A DNA stretch of 64,000 nucleotides, from the NCBI RefSeq assembly GCF_019710475.1, contig NZ_JAJFAX010000004.1, positions 124,001 to 188,000 of the forward strand. Reading direction: 5' to 3'. The stretch comes from Glycomyces sp. TRM65418. GTDB lineage: Bacteria > Actinomycetota > Actinomycetes > Mycobacteriales > Micromonosporaceae. The translations under genes were made by a program, and so were the position numbers. Every line of letters begins with the position of its first letter. Position 1 is the first letter of the stretch. Positions 57,206 to 64,000 of this stretch are shown piece by piece. The notes beneath the pieces were generated by a model. It saw only the letters and a program-made list of their open reading frames with translations. It ran no database searches and was not told the origin of the DNA.

Positions 57206-57838
57206 TCAGGCGTCGGCGGCCGCGATGGCCGCGCGGCCGGCCTTGAGGTCGGCGGCGGTCTTGACGACGCGCTCGGCCTGCGCGGTGGCGGCGGCCAGCG
57301 TGACGTCGTCGGCCGGCTCGGAGCCGTAGTGCGCGACACCGTACGGCGAGGCGTTCGCGAACAGGGCCTCGTTGGTGTAACCGGGGGCGACGATGATGCC
57401 GCCGAAGTGGTGGAAGGAGTTGTACAGCGCCAGGATGGTGGACTCGTTGCCGCCGTGCTTGCCGGAGGTGGCCGCGAAGCCCGAGTACACCTTGTCGGCG
57501 AGCTTGCCCTGGAACCAGAGGCCGCCGAGGGTGTCGATGAACTGCTTCATCTGCGAGGCGATGTTGCCGAAGCGGGTGGGGGAGCCGACCAGCACCGCGT
57601 CGGCCCAGTCGACGTCGTCCGGGGTGGCCTCGGGGATGTCGGCGGAGGCCTGCACGTTGGCGGCCCAGGCCGGGTTCGAGTCGATCGCGGCCTGCGGTGC
57701 CAGTTCCGCGACGCGGCGCAGGCGCACTTCGGCGCCGGCCTTCTCCGCGGACGCGGCGAGCTGACGAGCCAGGGCGGTGACGTTGCCGGTCGCCGAGTAG
57801 AAGATGACGGAGACCTTGACGGGCTCGACTGCGGACAT
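57206..57838 (-). CDS. wrbA: WrbA-type NAD(P)H:quinone oxidoreductase
   Basis: A 210-aa flavodoxin-fold enzyme reducing quinones by two electrons. FYSATGNVTALA near residue 13 is the FMN-phosphate loop; GSPTRFGNIASQMKQFID and FAATSGKHGGNESTI are WrbA signatures. ATG 57838 follows GGTAGGAAC. Two copies of a GTTCAAATTTGAAC-like palindrome lie upstream, suggesting tight transcriptional control, perhaps by a redox or quinone sensor. Confidence 0.94.
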   Translation of the reverse strand: MSAVEPVKVSVIFYSATGNVTALARQLAASAEKAGAEVRLRRVAELAPQAAIDSNPAWAANVQASADIPEATPDDVDWADAVLVGSPTRFGNIASQMKQFIDTLGGLWFQGKLADKVYSGFAATSGKHGGNESTILALYNSFHHFGGIIVAPGYTNEALFANASPYGVAHYGSEPADDVTLAAATAQAERVVKTAADLKAGRAAIAAADA

Positions 57839-57871
57839 GTTCCTACCTCTTCCAAGAGAACGGTCTAAGTA

Positions 57872-57885
57872 GTTCAGATTTGAAT
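57872..57885. promoter_or_regulatory. wrbA operator-like palindrome, site 1
   Basis: GTTCAGATTTGAAT matches 12 of 14 positions of the perfect palindrome at site 2, 46 nt away centre to centre, and lies about 35-47 nt upstream of the wrbA start. Confidence 0.6.
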
Positions 57886-57917
57886 TACCCCTCGACCATA
57901 GCGGGGTGCGCTCGAAA

Positions 57918-57931
57918 GTTCAAATTTGAAC
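57918..57931. promoter_or_regulatory. wrbA operator-like palindrome, site 2
   Basis: GTTCAAATTTGAAC is a perfect 14-bp palindrome, very unusual in this GC-rich sequence. Confidence 0.65.
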
Positions 57932-58216
57932 CATGTGGCGATTGCCACGTTGACCTGTCGTCCGCCGTCCCTTATGAGGGCCGGCGGGGCGCTGCGCGGG
58001 CCTGTTACGAGAGTGTTTCTTGTTGTCGTGGGGTACGAGGGTCGGCGACTGTCGGCTTTCTCACGCTCGGCCATCACGCCCCGCAAGGCCCTCCCGGCGC
58101 TCCCGCCACTCTGGCTCAAGCACGTGTGTATGCATCGTGACCTCGATTAATGATGACTTAGGCGGACCTAAGTGACATGGCGTGAATAGCCGAGTTCTAG
58201 ACTTGGCAGCAAACGC

Positions 58217-58234
58217 TTGTGAAGAGCTTCACAA
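58217..58234. promoter_or_regulatory. Rex-type redox operator before the geranylgeranyl reductase-nuo genes
   Basis: TTGTGAA-GAGC-TTCACAA is an exact match to the Rex operator consensus TTGTGAA-N4-TTCACAA known in Streptomyces. The palindrome extends to 10-bp arms (58215-58236). It lies about 14 nt downstream of a TAGACT -10 and 53 nt before the reductase start, a position for repression when NADH is low. Confidence 0.85.
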
Positions 58235-58286
58235 GCAGGTTGATCGTTAAAAGGATCACCACCCCCGTTCGCCTGAGAGGACGCCC

Positions 58287-59798
58287 GTGACCACTCACGC
58301 AACCCCGGACGCCGACGTCATCGTCGTCGGCGCCGGACCCGGTGGTTCCGCTGCGGCCTACCACCTCGCCTCCCGGGGCCTCGACGTCCTGCTCCTGGAG
58401 AAGACCCACTTCCCACGCGAGAAGGTCTGCGGCGACGGCCTCACGCCCCGGTCCGTCGCGCAGCTGCTCAAGATGGGCGTGGACACCTCCGAGTCCGCCG
58501 GATGGATCCGCAACAAGGGCCTGCGCGTCGTCGCCGACGACATCGCCATCGAACTCGACTGGCCCGCGCTCGAGCACTTCCCCGACTACGGGCTGACGCG
58601 CACCCGCGCCGACTTCGACCAGATCCTCGCCGACCGCGCCGTCGCCGCCGGGGCCTCGCTCCAGACCGGCGTCAAGGTCGCCGCGCCGATCTTCGACCTC
58701 GCCGGGCGCGTCTGCGGCGTGACCGCCACGCGCGACGGCGAGCAGGTCGCCTACCGGGCCCCGCTGGTCATCGCCGCCGACGGCGTCTCCGGGCGCCTCG
58801 CGCTGGCCTTGGGCCTCAAGCGGGACGAGAGCCGCCCCATGGGCGTCGCGGTCCGCCAGTACTACAAGTCCCCGGCCAAGCACGACGACGACTACCTCGA
58901 ATCGTGGCTCGCCCTGCGGACCGCGGCCGAGCCGGACGTCCTCCAGCCGGGCTACGGGTGGATCTTCGGCCTCGGCGACGGCCGCGTCAACGTCGGCCTC
59001 GGCGTCCTCAACTCCTCGGCCGGCTATCAGAAGACCGACTACCGCGGGCTCCTCCGCGACTGGCTCGCCAACACCCCCGAGGAATGGGGCCTGACCGACG
59101 AGGCCAACGCCGACGGACCCGTCCGCGGGGCCGCGCTTCCCATGGGCTTCAACCGGACCCCGCACTACAGCCGGGGCCTCATGCTCGTCGGCGACTCCGG
59201 CGGAATGGTCAACCCGTTCAACGGTGAGGGCATCGCCTACGCGATCGAGGCCGGGGAAGTTGCCGCCGACGTCGTGGCCGCGGCCCTGAAAGCCCGGTCG
59301 GTGCCGCGCCGTGAGGCGATCCTGCGCACGTACGCGGACCGGATGGACGAGCTCTGGGGCTCGTACTACCGCATGGGCGGCATCTTCGTGCACCTCATCG
59401 GCCGCCCCGCCGTCATGCGGCTGTGCACCGAGCACGGCCTGAAGCGCCCCGCGCTCATGCGCATCGTGCTGAAACTGCTGGCGAACCTCACCGACCAGCC
59501 CGGGCGGGACGCCGCCGACCGGATCGTCAACGGGATGCGGCTCGTCACTCCGGGACTGGGCCGGGCCGGCATCCGGCCCGCGATCTTCGCGGGCGCCGCC
59601 GACCGGGCCCAAGGCCGGTCCGCGAGTTCCGCGGATCGAGTCCGCGGCCGGCTCGAGAACCTCACGAGCGCTGCGAACCGGGTCCGAGGCCGGCTCGAGA
59701 ACCCCGCAAGCGCCGTGGACCAAGCCCGAGGTCAGCTCGAGAACACTGCCAACCGAGCCCGTGGTCGGCTCGAAAACCGTGCCGAAAGGAGGGTCTGA
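58287..59798 (+). CDS. geranylgeranyl reductase-family FAD oxidoreductase with repetitive tail
   Basis: A 503-aa flavoprotein. VIVVGAGPGGSAAAYHLASRGLDVLLLEK is the FAD Rossmann motif, CGDGLTPRSVAQL follows, and GDSGGMVNPFNGEGIAYAIEAG is the second FAD motif. Homologues beside actinobacterial nuo operons reduce menaquinone isoprenoid side chains. The last 70 residues are an unusual repeat of RVRGRLEN-type units. GTG 58287 has GAGAGGA upstream; nuoA starts 4 nt after the stop. Confidence 0.9.
   Translation: MTTHATPDADVIVVGAGPGGSAAAYHLASRGLDVLLLEKTHFPREKVCGDGLTPRSVAQLLKMGVDTSESAGWIRNKGLRVVADDIAIELDWPALEHFPDYGLTRTRADFDQILADRAVAAGASLQTGVKVAAPIFDLAGRVCGVTATRDGEQVAYRAPLVIAADGVSGRLALALGLKRDESRPMGVAVRQYYKSPAKHDDDYLESWLALRTAAEPDVLQPGYGWIFGLGDGRVNVGLGVLNSSAGYQKTDYRGLLRDWLANTPEEWGLTDEANADGPVRGAALPMGFNRTPHYSRGLMLVGDSGGMVNPFNGEGIAYAIEAGEVAADVVAAALKARSVPRREAILRTYADRMDELWGSYYRMGGIFVHLIGRPAVMRLCTEHGLKRPALMRIVLKLLANLTDQPGRDAADRIVNGMRLVTPGLGRAGIRPAIFAGAADRAQGRSASSADRVRGRLENLTSAANRVRGRLENPASAVDQARGQLENTANRARGRLENRAERRV
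59600..59780 (+). repeat. in-frame coding repeat in the reductase tail
   Basis: About five units of roughly 36-54 nt encode (D/N)R-(V/A)RGRLEN elements; the clearest are near 59636, 59684, 59729 and 59753. All copies keep the reading frame. Confidence 0.7.
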
Positions 59799-59802
59799 GC
59801 CG

Positions 59803-60162
59803 ATGGAAGTCTACGTGCCCGTCGTGATCATGTTCGCGATAGGACTGGGGTTCGGCATCGTCTCGGTGGTCGCCTCGCGCATCACCGGCCCGCACCGCAG
59901 GAACCGCGCCAAGTACGACCCTTACGAATGCGGCATCGAGCCGGCCCCCTCGACCGCGGGGCCGACGAAGTTCCCGGTGAAGTTCTACCTCACCGCCATG
60001 CTGTTCATCGTCTTCGACATCGAGATCATCTTCCTCGTGCCGTGGGCGGTCCACCACGACGTGCTCGGGATCTTCGGGTTCTGGGCCGTCCTCATGTTCA
60101 TCGCCGCGCTGTTCGTCGCCTACGCCTACGAATGGCGTCGCGGCGGACTGGACTGGGACTGA
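59803..60162 (+). CDS. nuoA: NADH-quinone oxidoreductase subunit A
   Basis: A 119-aa membrane subunit of complex I with three helices. YDPYECGIEP near residue 40 is the conserved NuoA/ND3 Cys loop and FDIEIIFLVPWA the second-helix signature. ATG 59803 follows AAAGGAGGG at 59784-59792. First gene of the nuo run, directly after the reductase gene. Confidence 0.97.
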   Translation: MEVYVPVVIMFAIGLGFGIVSVVASRITGPHRRNRAKYDPYECGIEPAPSTAGPTKFPVKFYLTAMLFIVFDIEIIFLVPWAVHHDVLGIFGFWAVLMFIAALFVAYAYEWRRGGLDWD

Positions 60163-60171
60163 GGTTCCGAT

Positions 60172-60807
60172 ATGGGTGTAGAAGAGAAACTCCCGCAAGG
60201 CATCATCCTCACCACCGTCGAGGCCCTGATCAACTGGACGCGCAAGTCCTCCATGTGGCCCGCCACGTTCGGCCTCGCCTGCTGCGCCATCGAGATGATG
60301 GCCACCGGTGCCGCCCGCTACGACACCGGCCGCTTCGGCATGGAGGTCTTCCGGGCCTCCCCGCGCCAGGCCGACCTCATGATCGTCGCCGGACGCGTGA
60401 GCCAGAAGATGGCCCCGGTCCTGCGCCAGATCTACGACCAGATGCCCGAACCCAAGTGGGTCCTCTCGATGGGCGTGTGCGCCACCTCCGGCGGCATGTT
60501 CAACAACTACGCGATCGTGCAGGGCGTCGACCACGTCGTGCCCGTCGACATGTACCTCCCCGGCTGCCCGCCGCGACCGGAGATGCTCCTCGACGCGATC
60601 CTCAAGCTCCACGAGAAGGTCCAGCACGAGCCGCTGGGTGAGAAGCGCCGCCAGGCGCTCGCCGACGAGCCCGAGCCGCTGCTGAAGCCCGGGTCCATGC
60701 CGTCCTCCTACCGCTTCGACAAGCAGCGCAAGAAGGAATGGACCGAGGCGGTCAAGGACGGAACCGAAGAGCAGCTGCGCATCCGGAAGGCGGTGGCGAA
60801 ACGATGA
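60172..60807 (+). CDS. nuoB: NADH-quinone oxidoreductase subunit B
   Basis: A 211-aa peripheral-arm subunit holding iron-sulfur cluster N2. ACCAIEMM gives the tandem Cys, GVCATSGG and PGCPPRPE the other ligands. The C-terminal 45 residues are a basic extension. Its TGA overlaps the nuoC ATG by 4 nt. Confidence 0.97.
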   Translation: MGVEEKLPQGIILTTVEALINWTRKSSMWPATFGLACCAIEMMATGAARYDTGRFGMEVFRASPRQADLMIVAGRVSQKMAPVLRQIYDQMPEPKWVLSMGVCATSGGMFNNYAIVQGVDHVVPVDMYLPGCPPRPEMLLDAILKLHEKVQHEPLGEKRRQALADEPEPLLKPGSMPSSYRFDKQRKKEWTEAVKDGTEEQLRIRKAVAKR

Positions 60808-61502
60808 GCGACGAGGCCACGGGGACGGGCGAGGACCGTCCGGACGGCGTCCAGCCCGTCGGCATGCAGGTGCAGAAGGGGCTCTTCGGCGTCACCGACT
60901 CCGGCGACACCTCCGGCTTCGGCGGCCTCGTGCAGGCCACCCCGTTCGGCGCGGAGACGCCCTCCACGCCCGAGCCGCTCGGCGGCTACTTCGACGAGAT
61001 CGTCGGCGCCCTGAGGGAACTGCTCGGCGACGACGTGACCCGCGCGGTCGTCGTCGACCGCGGCGAGCTCACCATCCACGTGGCCCCCGACCGGCTCGCC
61101 GAGGTCTGCCGGGCCTTGCGCGACGACGAGGGCCTCCGCTTCGAGCTCTGCAACTCGGTGTCCGGTGTGGACTACCCGGACCAGCGCAACCGCCTGCACG
61201 TGATCTACCACCTGACGTCGATGACCTACCGCAGGCGGGTGCGGCTCGAAACCGCCGTGGGCCTCGAGCACCCGGTCGTCCAGTCCGTCACCGCGGTCTA
61301 CCCGACCGCCGACTGGCAGGAGCGGGAGACCTACGACATGTTCGGCGTCGTCTTCGAGGGCCACCCGCACCTCACCCGCATCCTCATGCCCGACGACTGG
61401 GAGGGCTTCCCCCAGCGGAAGGACTACCCGCTCGGCGGCATCGCGGTCGAGTACAAGGGCGCGCACATCCCGCCGCCGGACGAGCGGAGGGCCTACAAGT
61501 GA
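60804..61502 (+). CDS. nuoC: NADH-quinone oxidoreductase subunit C
   Basis: A 232-aa hydrophilic complex I subunit. The N-terminal 60 residues are variable, then the 30-kDa-subunit core with [40 protein letters not shown] near the end, its strongest signature. The last codons and stop are duplicated downstream before nuoD. Confidence 0.96.
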   Translation: MSDEATGTGEDRPDGVQPVGMQVQKGLFGVTDSGDTSGFGGLVQATPFGAETPSTPEPLGGYFDEIVGALRELLGDDVTRAVVVDRGELTIHVAPDRLAEVCRALRDDEGLRFELCNSVSGVDYPDQRNRLHVIYHLTSMTYRRRVRLETAVGLEHPVVQSVTAVYPTADWQERETYDMFGVVFEGHPHLTRILMPDDWEGFPQRKDYPLGGIAVEYKGAHIPPPDERRAYK

Positions 61503-61574
61503 CGACGAAACCGGCCGCCCCACGCGGCAAGCGGCACTGTCCGCCGCCAGACGAGAGGAGGGCCCGCAAGTGAC
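61470..61574 (+). repeat. duplicated nuoC-nuoD junction
   Basis: 34 nt at 61470-61503 (nuoC end through its GTGA) recur at 61541-61574 with four mismatches, offset 71 nt. One change creates AGGAGG, now the nuoD ribosome site at 61556-61561. Confidence 0.9.
61499..61573 (+). CDS. 24-aa micro-ORF bridging nuoC and nuoD
   Basis: GTG 61499 overlaps the nuoC stop (GTGA) and the ORF ([14 protein letters not shown] start) ends in TGA 61571-61573, overlapping the nuoD GTG (GTGA). Its first residues MTT match the NuoD start. Its Cys and Lys/Arg content suggest no fold. It probably keeps translational coupling across the duplication; a functional peptide is unproven. Confidence 0.4.
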   Translation: MTTKPAAPRGKRHCPPPDERRARK

Positions 61575-62904
61575 CACCACCGAGAACTCCCAGGACGCCT
61601 ACGCGGCGGAACGGGACACCACCGAAGGCCGCGTCTACACCGTCACCGGCGGCGACTGGGACGAGCTCGTCGCTTCGGTCGACCCGGTCAGCGAAGAGCG
61701 CCTCATCATCAACCTCGGCCCGCAGCACCCGTCCACGCACGGCGTGCTCCGGCTCGTCTGCGAGCTCGAAGGCGAGACCGTCCGCTCGGTGCGCCCCATC
61801 GTCGGCTACCTCCACACCGGCATCGAGAAGAACCTCGAATACCGGAACTGGACCCAGGGCACCACGTTCGTGACCCGCGCCGACTACCTCGCGCCGATCT
61901 TCAACGAGACCGCCTACTGCCTCGCCGTCGAGAAGCTCCTCGGCATCGAGGTCCCCCGGCGCGCCGACGTGATCCGCGTGATCATGATGGAGCTCAACCG
62001 CATCAGCTCCCACCTGGTCGCCCTCGCGACCACCGGCATGGAGCTGGGCGCGCTGTCGATGATGATCTACGGCTTCCGCGACCGCGAGAAGATCCTCGAC
62101 ATCTTCGAGGCCGTCTGCGGCCTGCGCATGAACATGGCCTACGTCCGCCCCGGCGGCGTCGCCCAGGACCTCCCGCACGACGGCGTGAAGATGATCCGCG
62201 AGTTCGTCGACTACATGCCGAAGGGCCTGGACGACTACGAGGGCCTCCTCACCGGCAACGCCATCTGGCAGGAGCGCACCCAGGGCGTCGGCTACCTCGA
62301 CGTCTCCGGCTGCCTCGCCCTCGGCGTGACCGGCCCCGTGCTCCGCTCCGCGGGCCTGCCGTGGGACCTGCGCAAGACCATGCCGTACTGCGGCTACGAG
62401 GAGTACGACTTCGAGGTCCCGACCCACAACGGCGCCGACGCGTGGGCCCGCTACCTCATCCGCCTCGAGGAGATCCGCGAGAGCCTCAAGATCATCGCCC
62501 AGGGGCTCGACAAGCTCGAGCCCGGCCCGGTCATGGTCGAGGACAAGAAGATCGCCTGGCCCGCGCAGCTCGCCCTCGGCGGCGACGGCATGGGCAACAG
62601 CCTCAACCACATCCGGCACATCATGAGCCAGTCGATGGAGGCGCTGATCCACCACTTCAAGCTCGTCACCGAGGGCTTCCGGGTCCCGGCCGGGCAGGTG
62701 TACACCGCCATCGAGGCGCCGCGGGGCGAACTCGGCATCCACGCCGTCTCCGACGGCGGCACGAGGCCGTTCCGCATTCACATGCGCGAGCCCTCCTTCA
62801 TCAACCTGCAGTCGATCCCCGCGCTCGCCGAAGGCGGCCTGCTCGCGGACGTCATCGCGGGCGGGGCCTCGCTCGACCCGGTCATGGGAGGTTGCGACAG
62901 GTGA
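61570..62904 (+). CDS. nuoD: NADH-quinone oxidoreductase subunit D
   Basis: A 444-aa 49-kDa-type subunit that forms the quinone pocket with Nuo[17 protein letters not shown] near residue 48 and [16 protein letters not shown] near 87 are conserved, and the C-terminus ends with [14 protein letters not shown] 61570 with AGGAGG 8 nt upstream; it overlaps nuoE by 4 nt. Confidence 0.97.
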   Translation: MTTTENSQDAYAAERDTTEGRVYTVTGGDWDELVASVDPVSEERLIINLGPQHPSTHGVLRLVCELEGETVRSVRPIVGYLHTGIEKNLEYRNWTQGTTFVTRADYLAPIFNETAYCLAVEKLLGIEVPRRADVIRVIMMELNRISSHLVALATTGMELGALSMMIYGFRDREKILDIFEAVCGLRMNMAYVRPGGVAQDLPHDGVKMIREFVDYMPKGLDDYEGLLTGNAIWQERTQGVGYLDVSGCLALGVTGPVLRSAGLPWDLRKTMPYCGYEEYDFEVPTHNGADAWARYLIRLEEIRESLKIIAQGLDKLEPGPVMVEDKKIAWPAQLALGGDGMGNSLNHIRHIMSQSMEALIHHFKLVTEGFRVPAGQVYTAIEAPRGELGIHAVSDGGTRPFRIHMREPSFINLQSIPALAEGGLLADVIAGGASLDPVMGGCDR

Positions 62905-63599
62905 ACTACCCGGAGAAGATCCGCGAGCAGGCCGAGGCCATCCTCGTCCGCTACCCCGCGGGCCGCGAGCGCTCGGCGCTGCTGCCGCTGCTGCACCTCG
63001 TGCAGTCGCACGACGGCTGCATCTCGGACGACGGCATCGCGTTCTGCGCCGAGATCCTGAACATCACCAAGGCCCAGGTGCAGGCGGTCTCGACCTTCTA
63101 CACCATGTACAAGCGCGAACCGGCCGGCGACTGGCTGGTCTCGGTGTGCACCAACACCCTGTGCCACGCCAAGGGCGGCCAGAAGGTCTTCGACGCGCTC
63201 AGCGACGAACTCGACGTCGGCCACGACGAGACCACGGCCGACGGCAAGATCACGCTGGAGCACGCCGAGTGCCTCGCCGCGTGCGACTACGCGCCCGTCG
63301 TCACCGTGAACTACGAGTTCTTCGACGACATGGACGAGCAGCGGGCCCTCGACCTCGTGCACGAGCTGAAGGAGGGCCGCCGCCCGGTCCCCAGCCGCGG
63401 GGCGCCGCTGTGCACGCTCCGCGAGATCTCGGTGCAGCTGGCCGGGTTCGAGGAGGAGCGCACCGCGGGGCTCGAAGGCAACGCCCAGGGCGACGCCACG
63501 CTCGCCGGTGCCCGCCTCGCCGCCGAGGCCGGGATCACCGCGCCGGCGTTCGACCCGGACGCGCCCCTGCTGGCCAAAGAACCCGAGGAAGCGAAGTGA
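62901..63599 (+). CDS. nuoE: NADH-quinone oxidoreductase subunit E
   Basis: A 232-aa thioredoxin-like subunit with the 2Fe-2S ligands in [11 protein letters not shown] near residue 89 and CLAACDYAP near 125. The last 60 residues are an acidic, Ala-rich extension beyond the usual fold. GTG 62901 overlaps the nuoD stop (GTGA). Confidence 0.96.
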   Translation: MNYPEKIREQAEAILVRYPAGRERSALLPLLHLVQSHDGCISDDGIAFCAEILNITKAQVQAVSTFYTMYKREPAGDWLVSVCTNTLCHAKGGQKVFDALSDELDVGHDETTADGKITLEHAECLAACDYAPVVTVNYEFFDDMDEQRALDLVHELKEGRRPVPSRGAPLCTLREISVQLAGFEEERTAGLEGNAQGDATLAGARLAAEAGITAPAFDPDAPLLAKEPEEAK

Positions 63600-64000
63600 G
63601 CGTAACCGTGCCCGGTCCCAGGCGGCCCCGCGAGGACGTCCTCGACAAGCTCAAGCCCGTCATCACCAAGCGCTGGATGTCCCCGAACGCGTGGCGGCTC
63701 GACGTCTACGAGCAGCTCGACGGCTACAAGGCGCTGCGCAAGGCCCTCGGCTACTCCGAGGCCGACCTCATCGCGTTCATGAAGGAGTCCGGCCACCGCG
63801 GCCGCGGCGGGGCCGGGTTCCCCGTCGGCATGAAGTGGCAGTTCGTGCCCGACGACGGCCAGGAGCACTACCTGGTCGTCAACGCCGACGAAGGCGAGCC
63901 GGGCACCTGCAAGGACCTGCCGCTCATGATGAACGACCCGCACTCGGTCATCGAGGGCATCATCATCGCCTCGTACGCCATCAAGGCTTCGCGGGCGTAC
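63596..64000 (+). CDS. nuoF: NADH-quinone oxidoreductase subunit F (partial)
   Basis: The first 135 residues of the NADH-oxidising 51-kDa subunit; it continues past the window. [15 protein letters not shown] near residue 68 is the NADH/FMN-binding signature, then [20 protein letters not shown] 63596 overlaps the nuoE stop by 4 nt. Confidence 0.95.
   Translation, partial: MSVTVPGPRRPREDVLDKLKPVITKRWMSPNAWRLDVYEQLDGYKALRKALGYSEADLIAFMKESGHRGRGGAGFPVGMKWQFVPDDGQEHYLVVNADEGEPGTCKDLPLMMNDPHSVIEGIIIASYAIKASRAY

Larger units (their letters stand above)
57839..58286. other. divergent intergenic region wrbA / geranylgeranyl reductase
   Basis: It contains the wrbA palindromes (57872-57885, 57918-57931), an inverted repeat ACTTAGG-N4-CCTAAGT (about 58156-58173), a possible plus-strand -10 TAGACT (58198-58203), the Rex-type operator (58217-58234) and the ribosome site GAGAGGA. 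Frames across the middle lack ribosome sites. Confidence 0.6.

Noticed and set aside
57874..58140. Short frames on both strands between wrbA and the reductase
   Set aside because: No ribosome sites, low third-position GC, and they cover the operator region.

Overview
The window is a high-GC actinobacterial chromosome segment: strong G/C bias at third codon positions, frequent GTG/TTG starts, 4-nt GTGA/ATGA gene overlaps and several probably leaderless genes. Gene content (BMP-type nucleoside transporter with cdd-deoA, add, leuA, lysC-asd, Rex-type operator before a geranylgeranyl reductase-nuo operon, three secreted subtilases) fits Actinomycetota. A Glycomycetaceae or Micromonosporaceae-like host is my inference; no rRNA or marker settles it. 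No phage, IS element, CRISPR array or transferred island is visible; it looks like core chromosome with small rearranged intergenic regions.

Layout. 0-7 kb: a zinc-ribbon protein, trpS with a 2'-5' RNA ligase-like gene, and a Leloir galactose operon led by a DeoR regulator (deoR-galT-galE-galK). 7-14 kb: a nucleoside uptake and salvage operon (BMP lipoprotein, ATPase, two permeases, cdd, deoA). 14-17.6 kb: a secreted peptidoglycan-binding/M15-like protein, an F420-NADP reductase-like enzyme, two small helical proteins and a Cys-rich copper-binding four-helix protein. 17.6-22.2 kb: three tandem S8 subtilases on the minus strand. 22.5-28.9 kb: an ABC-F ATPase, a membrane protein, leuA with a leader peptide, a nitroreductase and a lipoprotein. 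29-36 kb: lysC-asd, an ABC-2 exporter pair, cysS and rlmB. 36-41.6 kb: an Hsp70-like ATPase fused through one membrane segment to a beta-propeller-like domain, a membrane protein, and a secreted protein resembling only the N-terminus of large subtilases. 42-47.8 kb: a P-loop kinase, tRNA-Thr(TGT), VOC and DHFR-like enzymes, an HTH/N6-methylase/HsdS-like fusion, and two lipoproteins. 48-53.7 kb: a Ser/Thr kinase coupled to a membrane helix-hairpin-helix protein, a DUF4272 protein, adenosine deaminase and a COG0402 amidohydrolase. 54.5-64 kb: menG-type methyltransferase behind an attenuator-like hairpin, ring-opening dioxygenase and MarR regulator, WrbA with palindromic operators, then geranylgeranyl reductase and nuoABCDEF (nuoF runs off the end).

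Several genes converge on purine/pyrimidine nucleoside salvage (BMP operon, cdd, deoA, add) and on menaquinone-dependent respiration (the amidohydrolase may be an aminofutalosine deaminase; menG, geranylgeranyl reductase, WrbA, Rex site, nuo). The most unusual structural signals are two intercistronic junctions (galE-galK and nuoC-nuoD) that have been tandemly duplicated so that micro-ORFs now bridge the genes with preserved stop/start overlaps, a terminator-like hairpin 30 nt before menG behind a candidate small ORF, a repetitive C-terminal tail on geranylgeranyl reductase, a stand-alone subtilase-type N-terminal region, and near-identical blocks in two neighbouring subtilases.
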